A model generated the notes under the pieces. The model saw only the letters and a program-made list of their open reading frames with translations. It ran no database searches and was not told the DNA's origin. 64,000 nt of DNA from Sporomusa sphaeroides DSM 2875 (GTDB taxonomy: Bacteria > Bacillota > Negativicutes > Sporomusales > Sporomusaceae). The stretch covers positions 352,501 through 416,500 of the forward strand of contig NZ_CP146991.1 in the NCBI RefSeq assembly GCF_001941975.2, written 5' to 3'. Shown here piece after piece: positions 17,193 through 25,535 of this stretch. Each line of letters opens with the position of its first letter. Within the stretch, counting starts at the first letter, position 1. The position numbers and the translations under genes are program-made.

Positions 17193-18473
17193 ATGAGAGA
17201 CTGTTTTATCCAAAAATCTGACAAGAAATTTTTATTGATTAAACATGCTGCCGAACTGGTAACTTGTGCCGGACCGGCCCCCAAAGCGGGGGCGGCCATG
17301 GCAGAAATGGGAATTATTACAGATGGAGCCTTGCTGGCACAAGACGGCAAAATTATCTGGGTAGGCAAGACCGATGAGTTGCCGGAAGTGGACCAGGCTC
17401 AGTGCGAGATAGTGGACGCTGCCGGCAGGTGTGTATTACCCGGATTTGTTGATTCCCATACGCACTTGGTATTTGGGGGCTATCGTGCTGACGAGTTTTT
17501 CTGGCGGCTGGGCGGTTTGCCGTACCTGGAGATTCTTGAGCGTGGCGGCGGTATTTTGAACACGGTTAAGGCTACCAGGCAAGCCACCAAGGAAGAACTG
17601 AAGGCTTTGGGCAGGCAGCGGCTGGATGCCATGCTGGCCATGGGTGTCACTACCGTTGAGGGCAAGAGCGGTTATGGTCTGGACTGCGAAACAGAACTGC
17701 GGCAACTGGCAGTCATGGATGAGCTGAACCGGGAACATCCGGTGGACGTTGTGCCGACTTTTATGGGGGCTCATGCGATACCGCCTGATTATAAAGGGCG
17801 AACCGATGAGTATGTGGATTTTATCATTGATGAGGTGCTGCCGGCTGTTGCCGAGCAGGGAGTAGCCGTTTTCTGTGATGTATTCTGTGAAAAAGGCATA
17901 TTTTCGATAGAACAGTCGCGGCGTATTCTGACAGCCGCCAAAGCCCTGGGACTCAAGGCTAAATTGCATGCCGATGAGATTGTTTCTTTGGGTGGAGCTG
18001 AACTGGCAGCCGAGCTTGGGGCTTGTTCGGCCGACCATCTGCTGCAGGCTTCTGATGCCGGGATTAGCGCTTTGGGAACCAGTGGAACAGTGGCTACTAT
18101 TTTGCCGATGACAGCATTTTGCCTTAGGGAACCGTATGCCCGGGCGCGGACAATGATTGACAGCGGTACCGCGGTGGCCTTGGCGACCGACTACAATCCG
18201 GGCAGCTGCTTCAGTCATTCTATTCCGCTGGTAGCCGCGCTTGCGGCAACTCAGCTTGGCATGACAGCGGCAGAGATAGTCAATGCACTGACAATCAATG
18301 GCGCTGCTGCCGTAGGCGCGGCCCACCGGGTAGGCAGTTTAGAGGTAGGCAAGGAGGCAGATCTGGTTCTCTTAGAGTATCCGTCACACCAGTTTTTAGT
18401 CTATCATGCCGGTATGAACATTGTGAGTAAAGTAATAAAGCACGGAAAAGTTGTATGGGATAAGACCTGTTAA
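17193..18473 (+). CDS. hutI: Imidazolonepropionase
   Basis: Amidohydrolase of 426 residues that opens 4-imidazolone-5-propionate to N-formimidoyl-L-glutamate. Metal and substrate motifs are in place: VDSHTHLVFGG near residues 85-95, a histidine in GAHAIP near 194, LHADE near 258 and ATDYNPGS near 332. ATG preceded by GAGAGGAG. Third hut gene; separated from hutU by the family A repeat and an inverted repeat, so it may be expressed at a different level. A strong terminator follows. Confidence 0.95.
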   Translation: MRDCFIQKSDKKFLLIKHAAELVTCAGPAPKAGAAMAEMGIITDGALLAQDGKIIWVGKTDELPEVDQAQCEIVDAAGRCVLPGFVDSHTHLVFGGYRADEFFWRLGGLPYLEILERGGGILNTVKATRQATKEELKALGRQRLDAMLAMGVTTVEGKSGYGLDCETELRQLAVMDELNREHPVDVVPTFMGAHAIPPDYKGRTDEYVDFIIDEVLPAVAEQGVAVFCDVFCEKGIFSIEQSRRILTAAKALGLKAKLHADEIVSLGGAELAAELGACSADHLLQASDAGISALGTSGTVATILPMTAFCLREPYARARTMIDSGTAVALATDYNPGSCFSHSIPLVAALAATQLGMTAAEIVNALTINGAAAVGAAHRVGSLEVGKEADLVLLEYPSHQFLVYHAGMNIVSKVIKHGKVVWDKTC

Positions 18474-18486
18474 CCATCAGAATAAT

Positions 18487-18560
18487 GGACTTGCTTTTAG
18501 CTGTGAATTTTTCGCGGAATGCAGAATCATTCACACTAAGGGCAAGTCCTCTTTTTTTCC
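18487..18560 (+). terminator. Terminator of the hutHUI operon
   Basis: Long hairpin with arms GGACTTGCTTTTAGCTGTGAA and TTCACACTAAGGGCAAGTCC (one mismatched stretch), followed by T7. Confidence 0.8.
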
Positions 18561-18961
18561 AAAGCAAGTATATTTGAGGTTAGATACAAAAGTTTAGTGA
18601 CCCTATTTCAAGAGAACGCAATTTATCAGGATCAGTCGTTTAAATAGTCAGCTGGCACCTAACCTTCAGATGGGGGTTAAAACCCTGTCTGAAGGTGTTG
18701 ACGTTATATCGACGATTGTAGTTTATTATAAAAGTATATTCGTAATCTTCGTAATCTGGGGAATCATTTGGCGATACCAAAACGGCAACTTCAGAATCAA
18801 AGGATCCCAGTATTATTACTATTCCACTACGATAAAACCTTAAGATTAAGGTCTTATCAAATGTATTCTATTCGAAAGGAGAGGCTTCCGTAGGGAAGAG
18901 AGAGGGCAAGCTGCCCAAGGCCAGCGAATTAATACGGCATTAGTCGGGAGGGAAGGTAAGA
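18561..18961 (+). promoter_or_regulatory. Long untranslated leader of the yjiH-like gene
   Basis: About 400 nt without a credible gene. It holds a hairpin CCTTCAGATGGGGGTT..CCTGTCTGAAGG (18662-18695) resembling the first hairpin of repeat family A, a poor promoter candidate (TTGACG at 18700, Pribnow-like TATTAT near 18726), and a purine-rich segment 18870-18960. That segment has two hairpins, CTTCC-GTA-GGGAAG and GGGCA-AGC-TGCCC, just before the ribosome site. A ligand-binding leader is possible but matches no class I can recall with confidence. Confidence 0.35.
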
Positions 18962-20293
18962 ATGAATACTATGGAAAAAGCAGTAAATGCAAATCTTAAA
19001 GCCAATAATACAGCTAATATGTTGAAGTTTTTAGTTTATAGTGCAGTTGGAATATTCATGTTTTTTATAACCATAACTATAAACGGCAAGGAAACTATCC
19101 CAATAGACCATCTGGTTAATGCAATAAAAGGCTTATCGCCGGAAGGTGTTAGAATTTATGGCCTGGTAATTATTGTTTTAGGCGGATTATATCCTTTTTA
19201 TACAAAAACATGGAATAAAACTAAGGTAGCAATAGTATTTTCCGTGCTTAAGCTATTAGGTATCATAATTGGATTTATGGCCTTTTTCAAGATTGGACCA
19301 GCTTGGTTGTTTGAGAAGGATATGATTCCATTTTTATTCAATGCATTGGTTCTTTCAGTGGGAGTAATTGTGCCTTTAGGTTCGGTCTTTTTGGCATTTT
19401 TAGTTGGCTATGGTCTAATGGAATTTATTGGTGCCTTGGTAAAGCCAATTATGAAACCTATCTGGAAAACACCGGGGCGTTCGGCTGTTGATGCTGTTGC
19501 TTCTTTTGTAGGCAGTTATTCACTTGCTCTGTTAATTACCAATAGGGTATATAAAGAAGGAAAATACACAACTAAAGAAGCGGCGATCATTGCTACAGGG
19601 TTTTCCACCGTATCGGCAACCTTTATGATTATCGTTGCAAAAACCTTAGGCATCATGCATTTGTGGAATGAGTATTTTTGGATAACACTGGTAATTACTT
19701 TTATCGTCACTGCCATTACTGCCAGAATAAGACCGTTGAGCACGAAACCTGATGAGTACTATAATAATCAAGAAGGATCTCCGGAGAACTACAACGAGGG
19801 AAATCTATTAAAAAGTGCGTGGGCAGCCGGCATGGAAGGTGCTGAAATTTCTGTCCCAATAGGAAAAAACATTATTGATAATTTAAAAGACGGTTTGGTT
19901 ATGGCGATGGGAATACTGCCGTCAATTATGTCTGTGGGATTAATTGGCTTGATTTTGGCAAAATACACACCTGTATTTGACATAGTGGGGTATGTTTTTT
20001 ATCCGGTGACGTTATTGCTCCAACTGCCAGAGCCGTTTTTGGCTGCAAAAGCATGTGCAGTCGGCATAGCAGAGATGTTTTTACCGGCATTATTGGTTGC
20101 TGGTGCTCCTTTGGTAACCAAATTCGTAATAGCTGTAGTATCAATTTCTGCGATATTGTTTTTCTCGGCGTCAATACCGTGCATATTGTCAACTGAAATA
20201 CCACTCAGTATACCTGAGATAGTTTTAATATGGTTTCAGAGAACAATACTTACACTAATTATAACAACACCTATTGCATATTGGCTGTTCTGA
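18962..20293 (+). CDS. YjiH family membrane protein (nucleoside-recognition Gate domain)
   Basis: Membrane protein of 443 residues with about 10-11 hydrophobic segments and two Gate-type blocks (GVIVPLGSVFLAFLVGYGLMEFIG and the C-terminal EPFLAAKACAVGIAEMFLPALL). It matches the YjiH family, whose transport function is not established. Members often lie near histidine-catabolic genes, so a role in uptake or export of histidine or a breakdown product is a reasonable guess. ATG after GGGAGGGAAGG. It has its own long leader, and terminators on both sides set it apart from hutHUI. Confidence 0.75.
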   Translation: MNTMEKAVNANLKANNTANMLKFLVYSAVGIFMFFITITINGKETIPIDHLVNAIKGLSPEGVRIYGLVIIVLGGLYPFYTKTWNKTKVAIVFSVLKLLGIIIGFMAFFKIGPAWLFEKDMIPFLFNALVLSVGVIVPLGSVFLAFLVGYGLMEFIGALVKPIMKPIWKTPGRSAVDAVASFVGSYSLALLITNRVYKEGKYTTKEAAIIATGFSTVSATFMIIVAKTLGIMHLWNEYFWITLVITFIVTAITARIRPLSTKPDEYYNNQEGSPENYNEGNLLKSAWAAGMEGAEISVPIGKNIIDNLKDGLVMAMGILPSIMSVGLIGLILAKYTPVFDIVGYVFYPVTLLLQLPEPFLAAKACAVGIAEMFLPALLVAGAPLVTKFVIAVVSISAILFFSASIPCILSTEIPLSIPEIVLIWFQRTILTLIITTPIAYWLF

Positions 20294-20338
20294 ATACCAA
20301 GGTAGCATTTAAGGGATAAAGCCTATCAAAATTAGGTA

Positions 20339-20372
20339 TAAGGGACTTGCTCACGCTAAGGGTAAGTCCCTT
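20339..20372 (+). terminator. Terminator after the yjiH-like gene
   Basis: AAGGGACTT / AAGTCCCTTTT hairpin with an internal loop, followed by T-rich sequence. Confidence 0.65.
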
Positions 20373-20447
20373 TTGCCTGCGAACGTTGCCGTAATCAATA
20401 TGTATGGGGGAGAAGAAATCCCAAATCAATTGACAGGAGGAAGCCGT

Positions 20448-21266
20448 ATGAACCAACTGGAAGCAGCAATTAATTCGGCCGGTCTTTATCAGAAATTAAA
20501 CACATATGATTGCAGTATTATGATTGCCGACGCAGAGGGGAATGTTGTCCACTTTCTCAATGCGGAGAGTTTTAAACTAAACAATCCTGTCGGTGGCAAG
20601 GTGCCAAGTGGTGGCGCTGTTGACGAATGTTTAAGAACTAAACGCAGTGTACATAAGATGCTTCCGTATGAAGTATACGGATTTCATGCCAAGGCGACAT
20701 GTATGCCGATATTTGAAGCAGGAGAACTGGTTGGAGCCATATCCTGCGCTGTCAGTATGGAAACCCAGCATGCTCTTAATGAGACAGCTCAAACAATAGC
20801 ATCCACAACCGAGCAATTGTCAGCTACCTCGGGAGAATTGGCCGGGACGGCAACCCGTCTGGCAAGTAACTTGGGGGACATACGCAGCAGTGGGGAACGG
20901 GTTCTTGGCGACATACAAAAAACCGACGGTATCTTGCGTTTTGTCAGTGATGTTGCTGCAAACTCAAATTTGCTTGGCCTTAATGCCGCCATCGAAGCAG
21001 CACGGGCCGGGGAACATGGCAGAGGCTTTGCGGTGGTGGCCGAGGAAATCCGCAAAATGGCTGTAAATAGTGCTGAGGCAGTAAAAAATATAAAAGGCAT
21101 ACTGCAGAATATACAAAAAGAAACCGACTCATTGGTTAGTACGGTTATTAGTACGGCCGAGGTGGGAGAACGCCAGGCTGCCGCGACTGAGGAAATATCG
21201 GCTTCCCTGCAGCAGTTGGTTGCCACAGCCGGTGAGGTTGAGCGAGTCGCAAAATTGCAGAGATAA
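20448..21266 (+). CDS. Soluble methyl-accepting chemotaxis-like protein
   Basis: Protein of 272 residues without membrane segments or a HAMP domain. Residues 1-105 form a small PAS/GAF-like sensor. From about 115 a coiled MCP signalling domain follows, with the hairpin-tip block [35 protein letters not shown] at 20448 has AGGAGG 8 nt upstream; an earlier ATG at 20373 lies in the terminator and is rejected. The TAA stop is the first triplet of a family A repeat, so the C-terminus may have been slightly altered by the element. It could link histidine or by-product sensing to motility; the ligand is unknown. Confidence 0.82.
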   Translation: MNQLEAAINSAGLYQKLNTYDCSIMIADAEGNVVHFLNAESFKLNNPVGGKVPSGGAVDECLRTKRSVHKMLPYEVYGFHAKATCMPIFEAGELVGAISCAVSMETQHALNETAQTIASTTEQLSATSGELAGTATRLASNLGDIRSSGERVLGDIQKTDGILRFVSDVAANSNLLGLNAAIEAARAGEHGRGFAVVAEEIRKMAVNSAEAVKNIKGILQNIQKETDSLVSTVISTAEVGERQAAATEEISASLQQLVATAGEVERVAKLQR

Positions 21267-21411
21267 ATGGAGACTTGATTCAGGTGGGGGTTTTAATCCC
21301 ATTTGAATCCTAGTCGGAATTATCCAGGGGCTTACTCGCTCGCCTGTGCCCGTAGGGGTATAACTCACGCTTATGGAAGCGGGAGTCTTAGAGCGAGTAG
21401 TCATCGGATAA
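21264..21411 (+). repeat. Dispersed structured intergenic repeat, family A, copy 2
   Basis: Same start (TAAATGGAGACTTGATTCAG) and end (CGGATAA) as copy 1, with an extra inner segment GCCTGTGCCCGTAGGGGTAT also present in copy 3. It supplies the stop codon of the chemoreceptor gene. Confidence 0.85.
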
Positions 21412-21429
21412 AAACGGTGGGAGTAATAT

Positions 21430-21467
21430 AAAAGCGTTCAGACTAAATAGTCTGAACGCTTTTATAT
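21430..21467. terminator. Bidirectional terminator between chemoreceptor and fchA
   Basis: Perfect hairpin AAAAGCGTTCAGACTA-aat-TAGTCTGAACGCTTTT (loop shared), with T/A runs on both sides. Serves converging genes. Confidence 0.8.
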
Positions 21468-21499
21468 TATATATGGGCAAAGTCTGCAGCACCCGGCTA

Positions 21500-22126
21500 T
21501 CAGCCGATAACCTGGCTGGCGGTAGCCAGAAGCTCTTGATGCAGCACTTTATCTTCTTCTATTATTGCTGAAACTTTAGTTTGGGTATTTGCCACAAACT
21601 TTTCATCTTTAATGCTGCCTAAATTAATTTTTACGTTATATAGTGCGCCATGGAGACCGGCATGGGCCATTAGTCCGGCAACTGCGGCGTCACTGGCAGC
21701 ATTGGCGTTGCCTATTTTAAGAACACGTCCGGACATTTCCAGTACCCTTAAACAGCACTCAGCCACACCCAGCGGCAAATCAGCGGCATGCTGCATGGCT
21801 TTTTGAATGGCCTCACTTCTGGCGGTCTTCTCGGCATCGGTTGCTTTCGGCAGTTTGTAGGCGGCCATTACCTGATTAAAGGCTTCGGTATCAGCATCAA
21901 CACAGTTGGTCAGCTTGGCAGACAGCCTGTCTGCTTCTGCAAGGATCGCCTGGATTTCACTTTGAACTTCCGCATATTTGCTATTGTCAACTGTCAAGCG
22001 GCATACCATGGCTGTTAAGGCTCCGCCGAGTGCACCGGCTAAGGCCGAGATACTGCCGCCCCCCGGTGCCGGTGAATTGGAACCCAGTTCTTCCAGAAAA
22101 TCTGTGATTTTCATTTGAATGAGCAT
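21500..22126 (-). CDS. fchA: Formimidoyl-THF cyclodeaminase / methenyl-THF cyclohydrolase family protein
   Basis: Protein of 208 residues of the FTCD_C/FchA family, with the glycine-rich N-terminal block SPAPGGGSISALAGALGGALTAMV. Members deaminate 5-formimino-THF to 5,10-methenyl-THF or hydrolyse methenyl-THF. Directly downstream of ftcD (about 15 nt), so the two stand-alone proteins together equal the bifunctional mammalian FTCD. It feeds the histidine-derived one-carbon unit into the folate pool. Confidence 0.88.
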   Translation of the reverse strand: MLIQMKITDFLEELGSNSPAPGGGSISALAGALGGALTAMVCRLTVDNSKYAEVQSEIQAILAEADRLSAKLTNCVDADTEAFNQVMAAYKLPKATDAEKTARSEAIQKAMQHAADLPLGVAECCLRVLEMSGRVLKIGNANAASDAAVAGLMAHAGLHGALYNVKINLGSIKDEKFVANTQTKVSAIIEEDKVLHQELLATASQVIG

Positions 22127-22141
22127 GTTTTCGACCCCTTT

Positions 22142-23032
22142 TTAAATATTCTCTTCAAGCACCTGCTTGCGCTCAAAGCCTTCGAACCGCAGGTAGAAAT
22201 CGGCTGTGTCAATCAGTGCCTGGAGCGGTATCATACCGACAACCTCGCTGCCGATGACACTGACACCATACCGGGCAGCTTCTGATTTGACGGTTTCGAA
22301 TACCCGGTGCAGCGGTGTCCCTGTATAGTCTACCATATTAATGGTAACTTGTGCCATGTTTCTGTCTTCAATCATTACTCCCATAGCCCGGCAATATTTG
22401 TAGCCGCCTTTAGCTTCACGGATGCTGCCCGCAATTTTTTTGGCAATGTTGACATCACTTGTGCTTAAGTTGATGTTATAGGCAATTAAAAACTGCCGTG
22501 CGCCGACCACGGTAGCGCCTGCGGTTGGATGCATCCGGGCAGGGCCATAGTCTGGCTGGCGTTCCGGTGAGGTGATAGCTGTCTTCAGGCCTTCGTATTC
22601 GCCTTTGCGGACATCAGGCAATTTAACCCGGGCCGGCAGTTTGGCAGCCGCTTCATACAGATATACCGGAATGTCAAGTTTCTCGGCAATTTCCCGGCCT
22701 AATTCATTGGCGAGCTCAACACATTCTTCCATGGTAACTTCACTTACCGGAATAAAGGGAATAACATCGGTAGCGCCTACGCGGGGATGTTCTCCCTGAT
22801 GCTGCTCCATATCAATAAGCTCAGCCGCTTTGGCACAGGCCTTGAAAGCAGCAAGCTTGGCTGCCTGCGGTTCGCCGACAAAAGTAACTACCGTGCGGTT
22901 ATGGCTGGCGTCTGAGTTAACGTTTAAGAGCGAAACCCCCGCAACTTTCTTTACTTCCTCAACAATAGCTGCTATTACCTCAGGACGGCGCCCTTCACTA
23001 AAATTAGGTACACATTCAACAAGTTTGCTCAT
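22142..23032 (-). CDS. ftcD: Glutamate formimidoyltransferase
   Basis: Protein of 296 residues that transfers the formimino group of N-formimidoylglutamate to tetrahydrofolate, releasing glutamate. It begins with the family motif VECVPNFSEGR and includes HNRTVVTFVGEP and QGEHPRVGATDVIPF. A longer reading from 23092 exists, but ATG at 23032 has AAGGAGA 8 nt upstream and matches the family start. Forms a two-gene unit with fchA behind its own promoter. Because hutG is also present, the organism has two routes from the same intermediate. Confidence 0.93.
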   Translation of the reverse strand: MSKLVECVPNFSEGRRPEVIAAIVEEVKKVAGVSLLNVNSDASHNRTVVTFVGEPQAAKLAAFKACAKAAELIDMEQHQGEHPRVGATDVIPFIPVSEVTMEECVELANELGREIAEKLDIPVYLYEAAAKLPARVKLPDVRKGEYEGLKTAITSPERQPDYGPARMHPTAGATVVGARQFLIAYNINLSTSDVNIAKKIAGSIREAKGGYKYCRAMGVMIEDRNMAQVTINMVDYTGTPLHRVFETVKSEAARYGVSVIGSEVVGMIPLQALIDTADFYLRFEGFERKQVLEENI

Positions 23033-23083
23033 TTTGCTATTCTCCTTATAATAAATTTTTCTATTTGCTATATATTTGCCACC

Positions 23084-23112
23084 ACTATGCATAATAAACC
23101 AGCAGGCGTCAA
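23084..23112 (-). promoter_or_regulatory. Promoter of ftcD-fchA
   Basis: On the minus strand TTGACG (23112-23107) and CATAGT (23089-23084) with a 17-nt spacer, lying between hutG and ftcD. Confidence 0.5.
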
Positions 23113-23149
23113 GAGAACGTCAAATTTTCTCCAGACAAGGAGCTATCAC

Positions 23150-24160
23150 TCATCGGGCCAGCCCCTTTAACCGGCAGATGGTGTCAATCACCGAGAAAAC
23201 AAGGATTTTTGCCAGGCTGGCTGTTGTATGATCTCGGTCAAAACGGGGTGAAACCTCGGCAATATCAAAACCTACTACTTTATTTGTACGGATAATGTGC
23301 TTGATATAACGTAACACATCCTCCGGATGCAATCCTAAAGGCTGGGCGGCGCTGACGCCGGGGGCAAAAGCCGAAGAAAAGACATCAGCACATATGGTTA
23401 GATAAATATTTTCATTTGCCTGGGTAAAGTCATCTAATTTATCTAATACATGTTCATCTTTGCGGGAATTAATGTCGCCGGCAAGCACATGGGTAACCCC
23501 TAGGCGTTCGGCTGTTTTAAAAAGCTCCAGGGTATTACTGGTGCGTTGAATGCCCATGCATAAATAATTGAATTTTTGTCCCTGGCTTAAGGCCTCCTCG
23601 GCAATTTGCCTGAACATAGTGCCGGAACTGCCTTTCTGGTGTACGGGACGAAGGTCAAAGTGGGCGTCAAAGTTTATTATACTCACATGGGGCTTGTCGT
23701 GGGATTGATTTAAAAATTTCACATGCCCATTGTAGTGTCCTAAAGCCACTTCATGTCCGCCGCCAAGAACAATAGGGAACAGACCAGCGCTGCGGATGCG
23801 ACAAACGGCATTGGCAAGTGCAGCCTGACTGGCAGTCAAATTGCCATCCTCACACAGGATATCGCCGGCATCCACCAGCATAACCTCAGGGGAAAATGAG
23901 CATGGTAAATTGGCAAGTTCCCTGCGAATGCTTGCAGGCCCCATAGCAGCGCCTTCACGGCCTTTATTGCGTCTGATACCCTCATCGCAGCAGAACCCCA
24001 CTAGCGCAAACCCCTGCTTATTGCATGCCAACAGGGTATCTTTTTCTAAATCCCAGCCGCGTATCCACTGATGCCATCTAAATGCATCATAGTTGTCAAA
24101 ACTGTCGGTGCGGCCTTGCCATATATTCATATCGGTTGCCAGATATCTATCATCGAACAT
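23150..24160 (-). CDS. hutG: Formimidoylglutamase (ureohydrolase family)
   Basis: Arginase/agmatinase-fold protein of 336 residues predicted to hydrolyse N-formimidoyl-L-glutamate to glutamate and formamide. Ureohydrolase metal motifs are visible: VLGGGHEVALGH near residues 133-144, IINFDAHFDLRP near 161-172, and ICADVFSSAFAPGVSA near 252-267. The start is the second of two close ATGs (24160 or 24166), both after GAAAGG. A longer frame from 24289 runs through a terminator and is rejected. The substrate is assigned from the hut context and the CADVFSSAFAPG variant of the family motif; agmatinase is less likely. Confidence 0.82.
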   Translation of the reverse strand: MFDDRYLATDMNIWQGRTDSFDNYDAFRWHQWIRGWDLEKDTLLACNKQGFALVGFCCDEGIRRNKGREGAAMGPASIRRELANLPCSFSPEVMLVDAGDILCEDGNLTASQAALANAVCRIRSAGLFPIVLGGGHEVALGHYNGHVKFLNQSHDKPHVSIINFDAHFDLRPVHQKGSSGTMFRQIAEEALSQGQKFNYLCMGIQRTSNTLELFKTAERLGVTHVLAGDINSRKDEHVLDKLDDFTQANENIYLTICADVFSSAFAPGVSAAQPLGLHPEDVLRYIKHIIRTNKVVGFDIAEVSPRFDRDHTTASLAKILVFSVIDTICRLKGLAR

Positions 24161-24202
24161 TATCATCAAACCTTTCAGTAATAATAGAACCCCGACAGGA
24201 TT

Positions 24203-24231
24203 ACAATATATTTTACCGTTGTCAGCGTCAA
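24203..24231 (-). promoter_or_regulatory. Promoter of hutG
   Basis: On the minus strand TTGACG (24231-24226) and TATTGT (24208-24203), 17-nt spacer. No leader terminator or NAG array was found, unlike the plus-strand hut leaders. Confidence 0.5.
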
Positions 24232-24248
24232 TGAATCGCCAAAACAAA

Positions 24249-24274
24249 ACTAAGAGGCAGAAGTTCTGCCTCTT
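24249..24274 (-). terminator. Terminator of the 5'-nucleotidase-like gene
   Basis: Hairpin AAGAGGCAGAA / TTCTGCCTCTTAG followed on the minus strand by TTTTGTTTT. Confidence 0.7.
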
Positions 24275-24349
24275 AGAGTATCGCCACAAGTGGGCTTTTC
24301 GGCTATTGCGCCGGTTTGCCGTCTTTTGCTTTTTATGGCACCTGTCAGC

Positions 24350-25291
24350 TTATTGCTGAGGGCGTTTGGTTAGGTACTGGAGTGTGGCATCATGATACGG
24401 CCAGATCGCATCCTCCATTCCTTTGTCCGGTGCTGCGGTTAAGGTAAGCAGGCTGGAGGTTTCTGACTGTACAGCCACCCATTGTTTTTTTGCTTTAACA
24501 AAGGTTATTTCTGTTTTGCTGATGCTGCTGCCCAATTTGCCGGGCTCGACAGCAGTAATTCCGTTTACGGTTAAGCCGTCATTTTTCACAATAATGACAG
24601 CGTCTACCTTTTTCTGAATTTTTTTGACGATGTCATTAATGGCTTTATCGCGATCGGTAAAGGTAAGCCCGTCAACCTGATTGGCATAAGGGCTGATGGT
24701 TGAACCGCCGACAATGGCGATGCGGAGTTTCTCCTTTTTCTTGCCTTGGCTTACTTCAAACTCTTTGATGGTATAAGGCGTAATTGCCGCTAAGGTCTTG
24801 TCTTTATCCGAAATCTGGGCGTTGGCTGATAACATCGGGAATCTTGCTATTGCCAGTGATTTGGACAGGTAAGCCGGGCCGTAGGCCAATTCGCCTTCGC
24901 CAAGCGTTACGGCATCATAGCCGAGATAGTTGTACATGGCAGCCATTGGGGGCGGCAGGGGCAGCGGATCGCTTGCAAAATAGCTGGTTAAGGAGGAGCC
25001 GGACAGCATGTTGCCTCCGTCCACTAACAGCACGTTCGGATTACTCTGGCGTTCTTTTTTCACCAGGCTGGAAATCCGTACAAGCCCAAAATCGGTTTTC
25101 CGGGAAAGGTCATAATTCCAATTCATAAGATGGCCGTTAACTCCGGCTGTGGCCAGTACAGTGATTTTTACAGGCACAAGCGACGTGGGGGCCTTTTCTT
25201 TCGGTGCTGCCAGCGCCATGCCCGGCAAGCACCAGATGATAGCCAGCGCCAAGGCTGCCAGGCGTACTAGTTGGTTATAAAATTTTTGCAA
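24350..25291 (-). CDS. Secreted 5'-nucleotidase/CpdB-like protein with degenerate metal site
   Basis: Protein of 313 residues with a signal peptide (residues 1-28, cleavage after ALA) and a calcineurin-like phosphoesterase fold related to UshA/CpdB. The general pattern (NGHLMNWNY, GLVRISSLVKKER, LLVDGGNML, YNYLGYDAVTLGEGELAYG) is recognisable. The usual metal residues are replaced, however: the DxHG aspartate/histidine pair is AGVNG, the GD is GN, and GNHEFxYG is GEGELAYG. The later GHxH is also absent and there is no C-terminal nucleotidase domain. It is probably an inactive extracytoplasmic pseudoenzyme, perhaps ligand-binding. Stand-alone, with a terminator behind it. Confidence 0.65.
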   Translation of the reverse strand: MQKFYNQLVRLAALALAIIWCLPGMALAAPKEKAPTSLVPVKITVLATAGVNGHLMNWNYDLSRKTDFGLVRISSLVKKERQSNPNVLLVDGGNMLSGSSLTSYFASDPLPLPPPMAAMYNYLGYDAVTLGEGELAYGPAYLSKSLAIARFPMLSANAQISDKDKTLAAITPYTIKEFEVSQGKKKEKLRIAIVGGSTISPYANQVDGLTFTDRDKAINDIVKKIQKKVDAVIIVKNDGLTVNGITAVEPGKLGSSISKTEITFVKAKKQWVAVQSETSSLLTLTAAPDKGMEDAIWPYHDATLQYLTKRPQQ

Positions 25292-25407
25292 AATTATCCC
25301 TCCAAAGCTATTTGTTCATTGATTTAAAAATAATTTCGCCGCATATGCAGTTTTTTCCTGTTGCTATGGTGGCGGTAATGCAAAAAATACCGTCAAGGCA
25401 TGCTGGA

Positions 25408-25438
25408 GTATACATGGCTGTTCTCTTGGGAAATAATA
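25408..25438 (+). promoter_or_regulatory. Predicted sigma-F promoter of the prsW-like-fin operon
   Basis: GTATA (25408-25412), 16-nt spacer, GGAAATAATA (25429-25438), matching the forespore sigma-F pattern GYATA / GGNNANANTR. In B. subtilis fin is a sigma-F gene. Confidence 0.5.
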
Positions 25439-25535
25439 ATTGTAGATTTTGTACTATCGTAACCCCAAGCTTGCAGTTAACATTATTGCGCTGGATTTAT
25501 AGGGTACTCTTACCTGTCTATTGCGAGGACAACTC

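Noticed and set aside
17436-18326. 296-codon open frame on the minus strand across hutI
   Set aside because: It is antisense to a clear imidazolonepropionase gene, has no ribosome site and its translation has no recognisable domain.
18860-18960. Glycine, lysine or TPP riboswitch before the yjiH-like gene
   Set aside because: Purine-rich hairpins are present but the conserved core sequences of these classes could not be found.
20373-20447. N-terminal extension of the chemoreceptor
   Set aside because: It begins at the foot of a terminator, while AGGAGG precedes the ATG at 20448.
24166-24289. N-terminal extension of hutG
   Set aside because: The extra codons cross a terminator hairpin and the predicted hutG promoter, and GAAAGG lies just before the shorter start.
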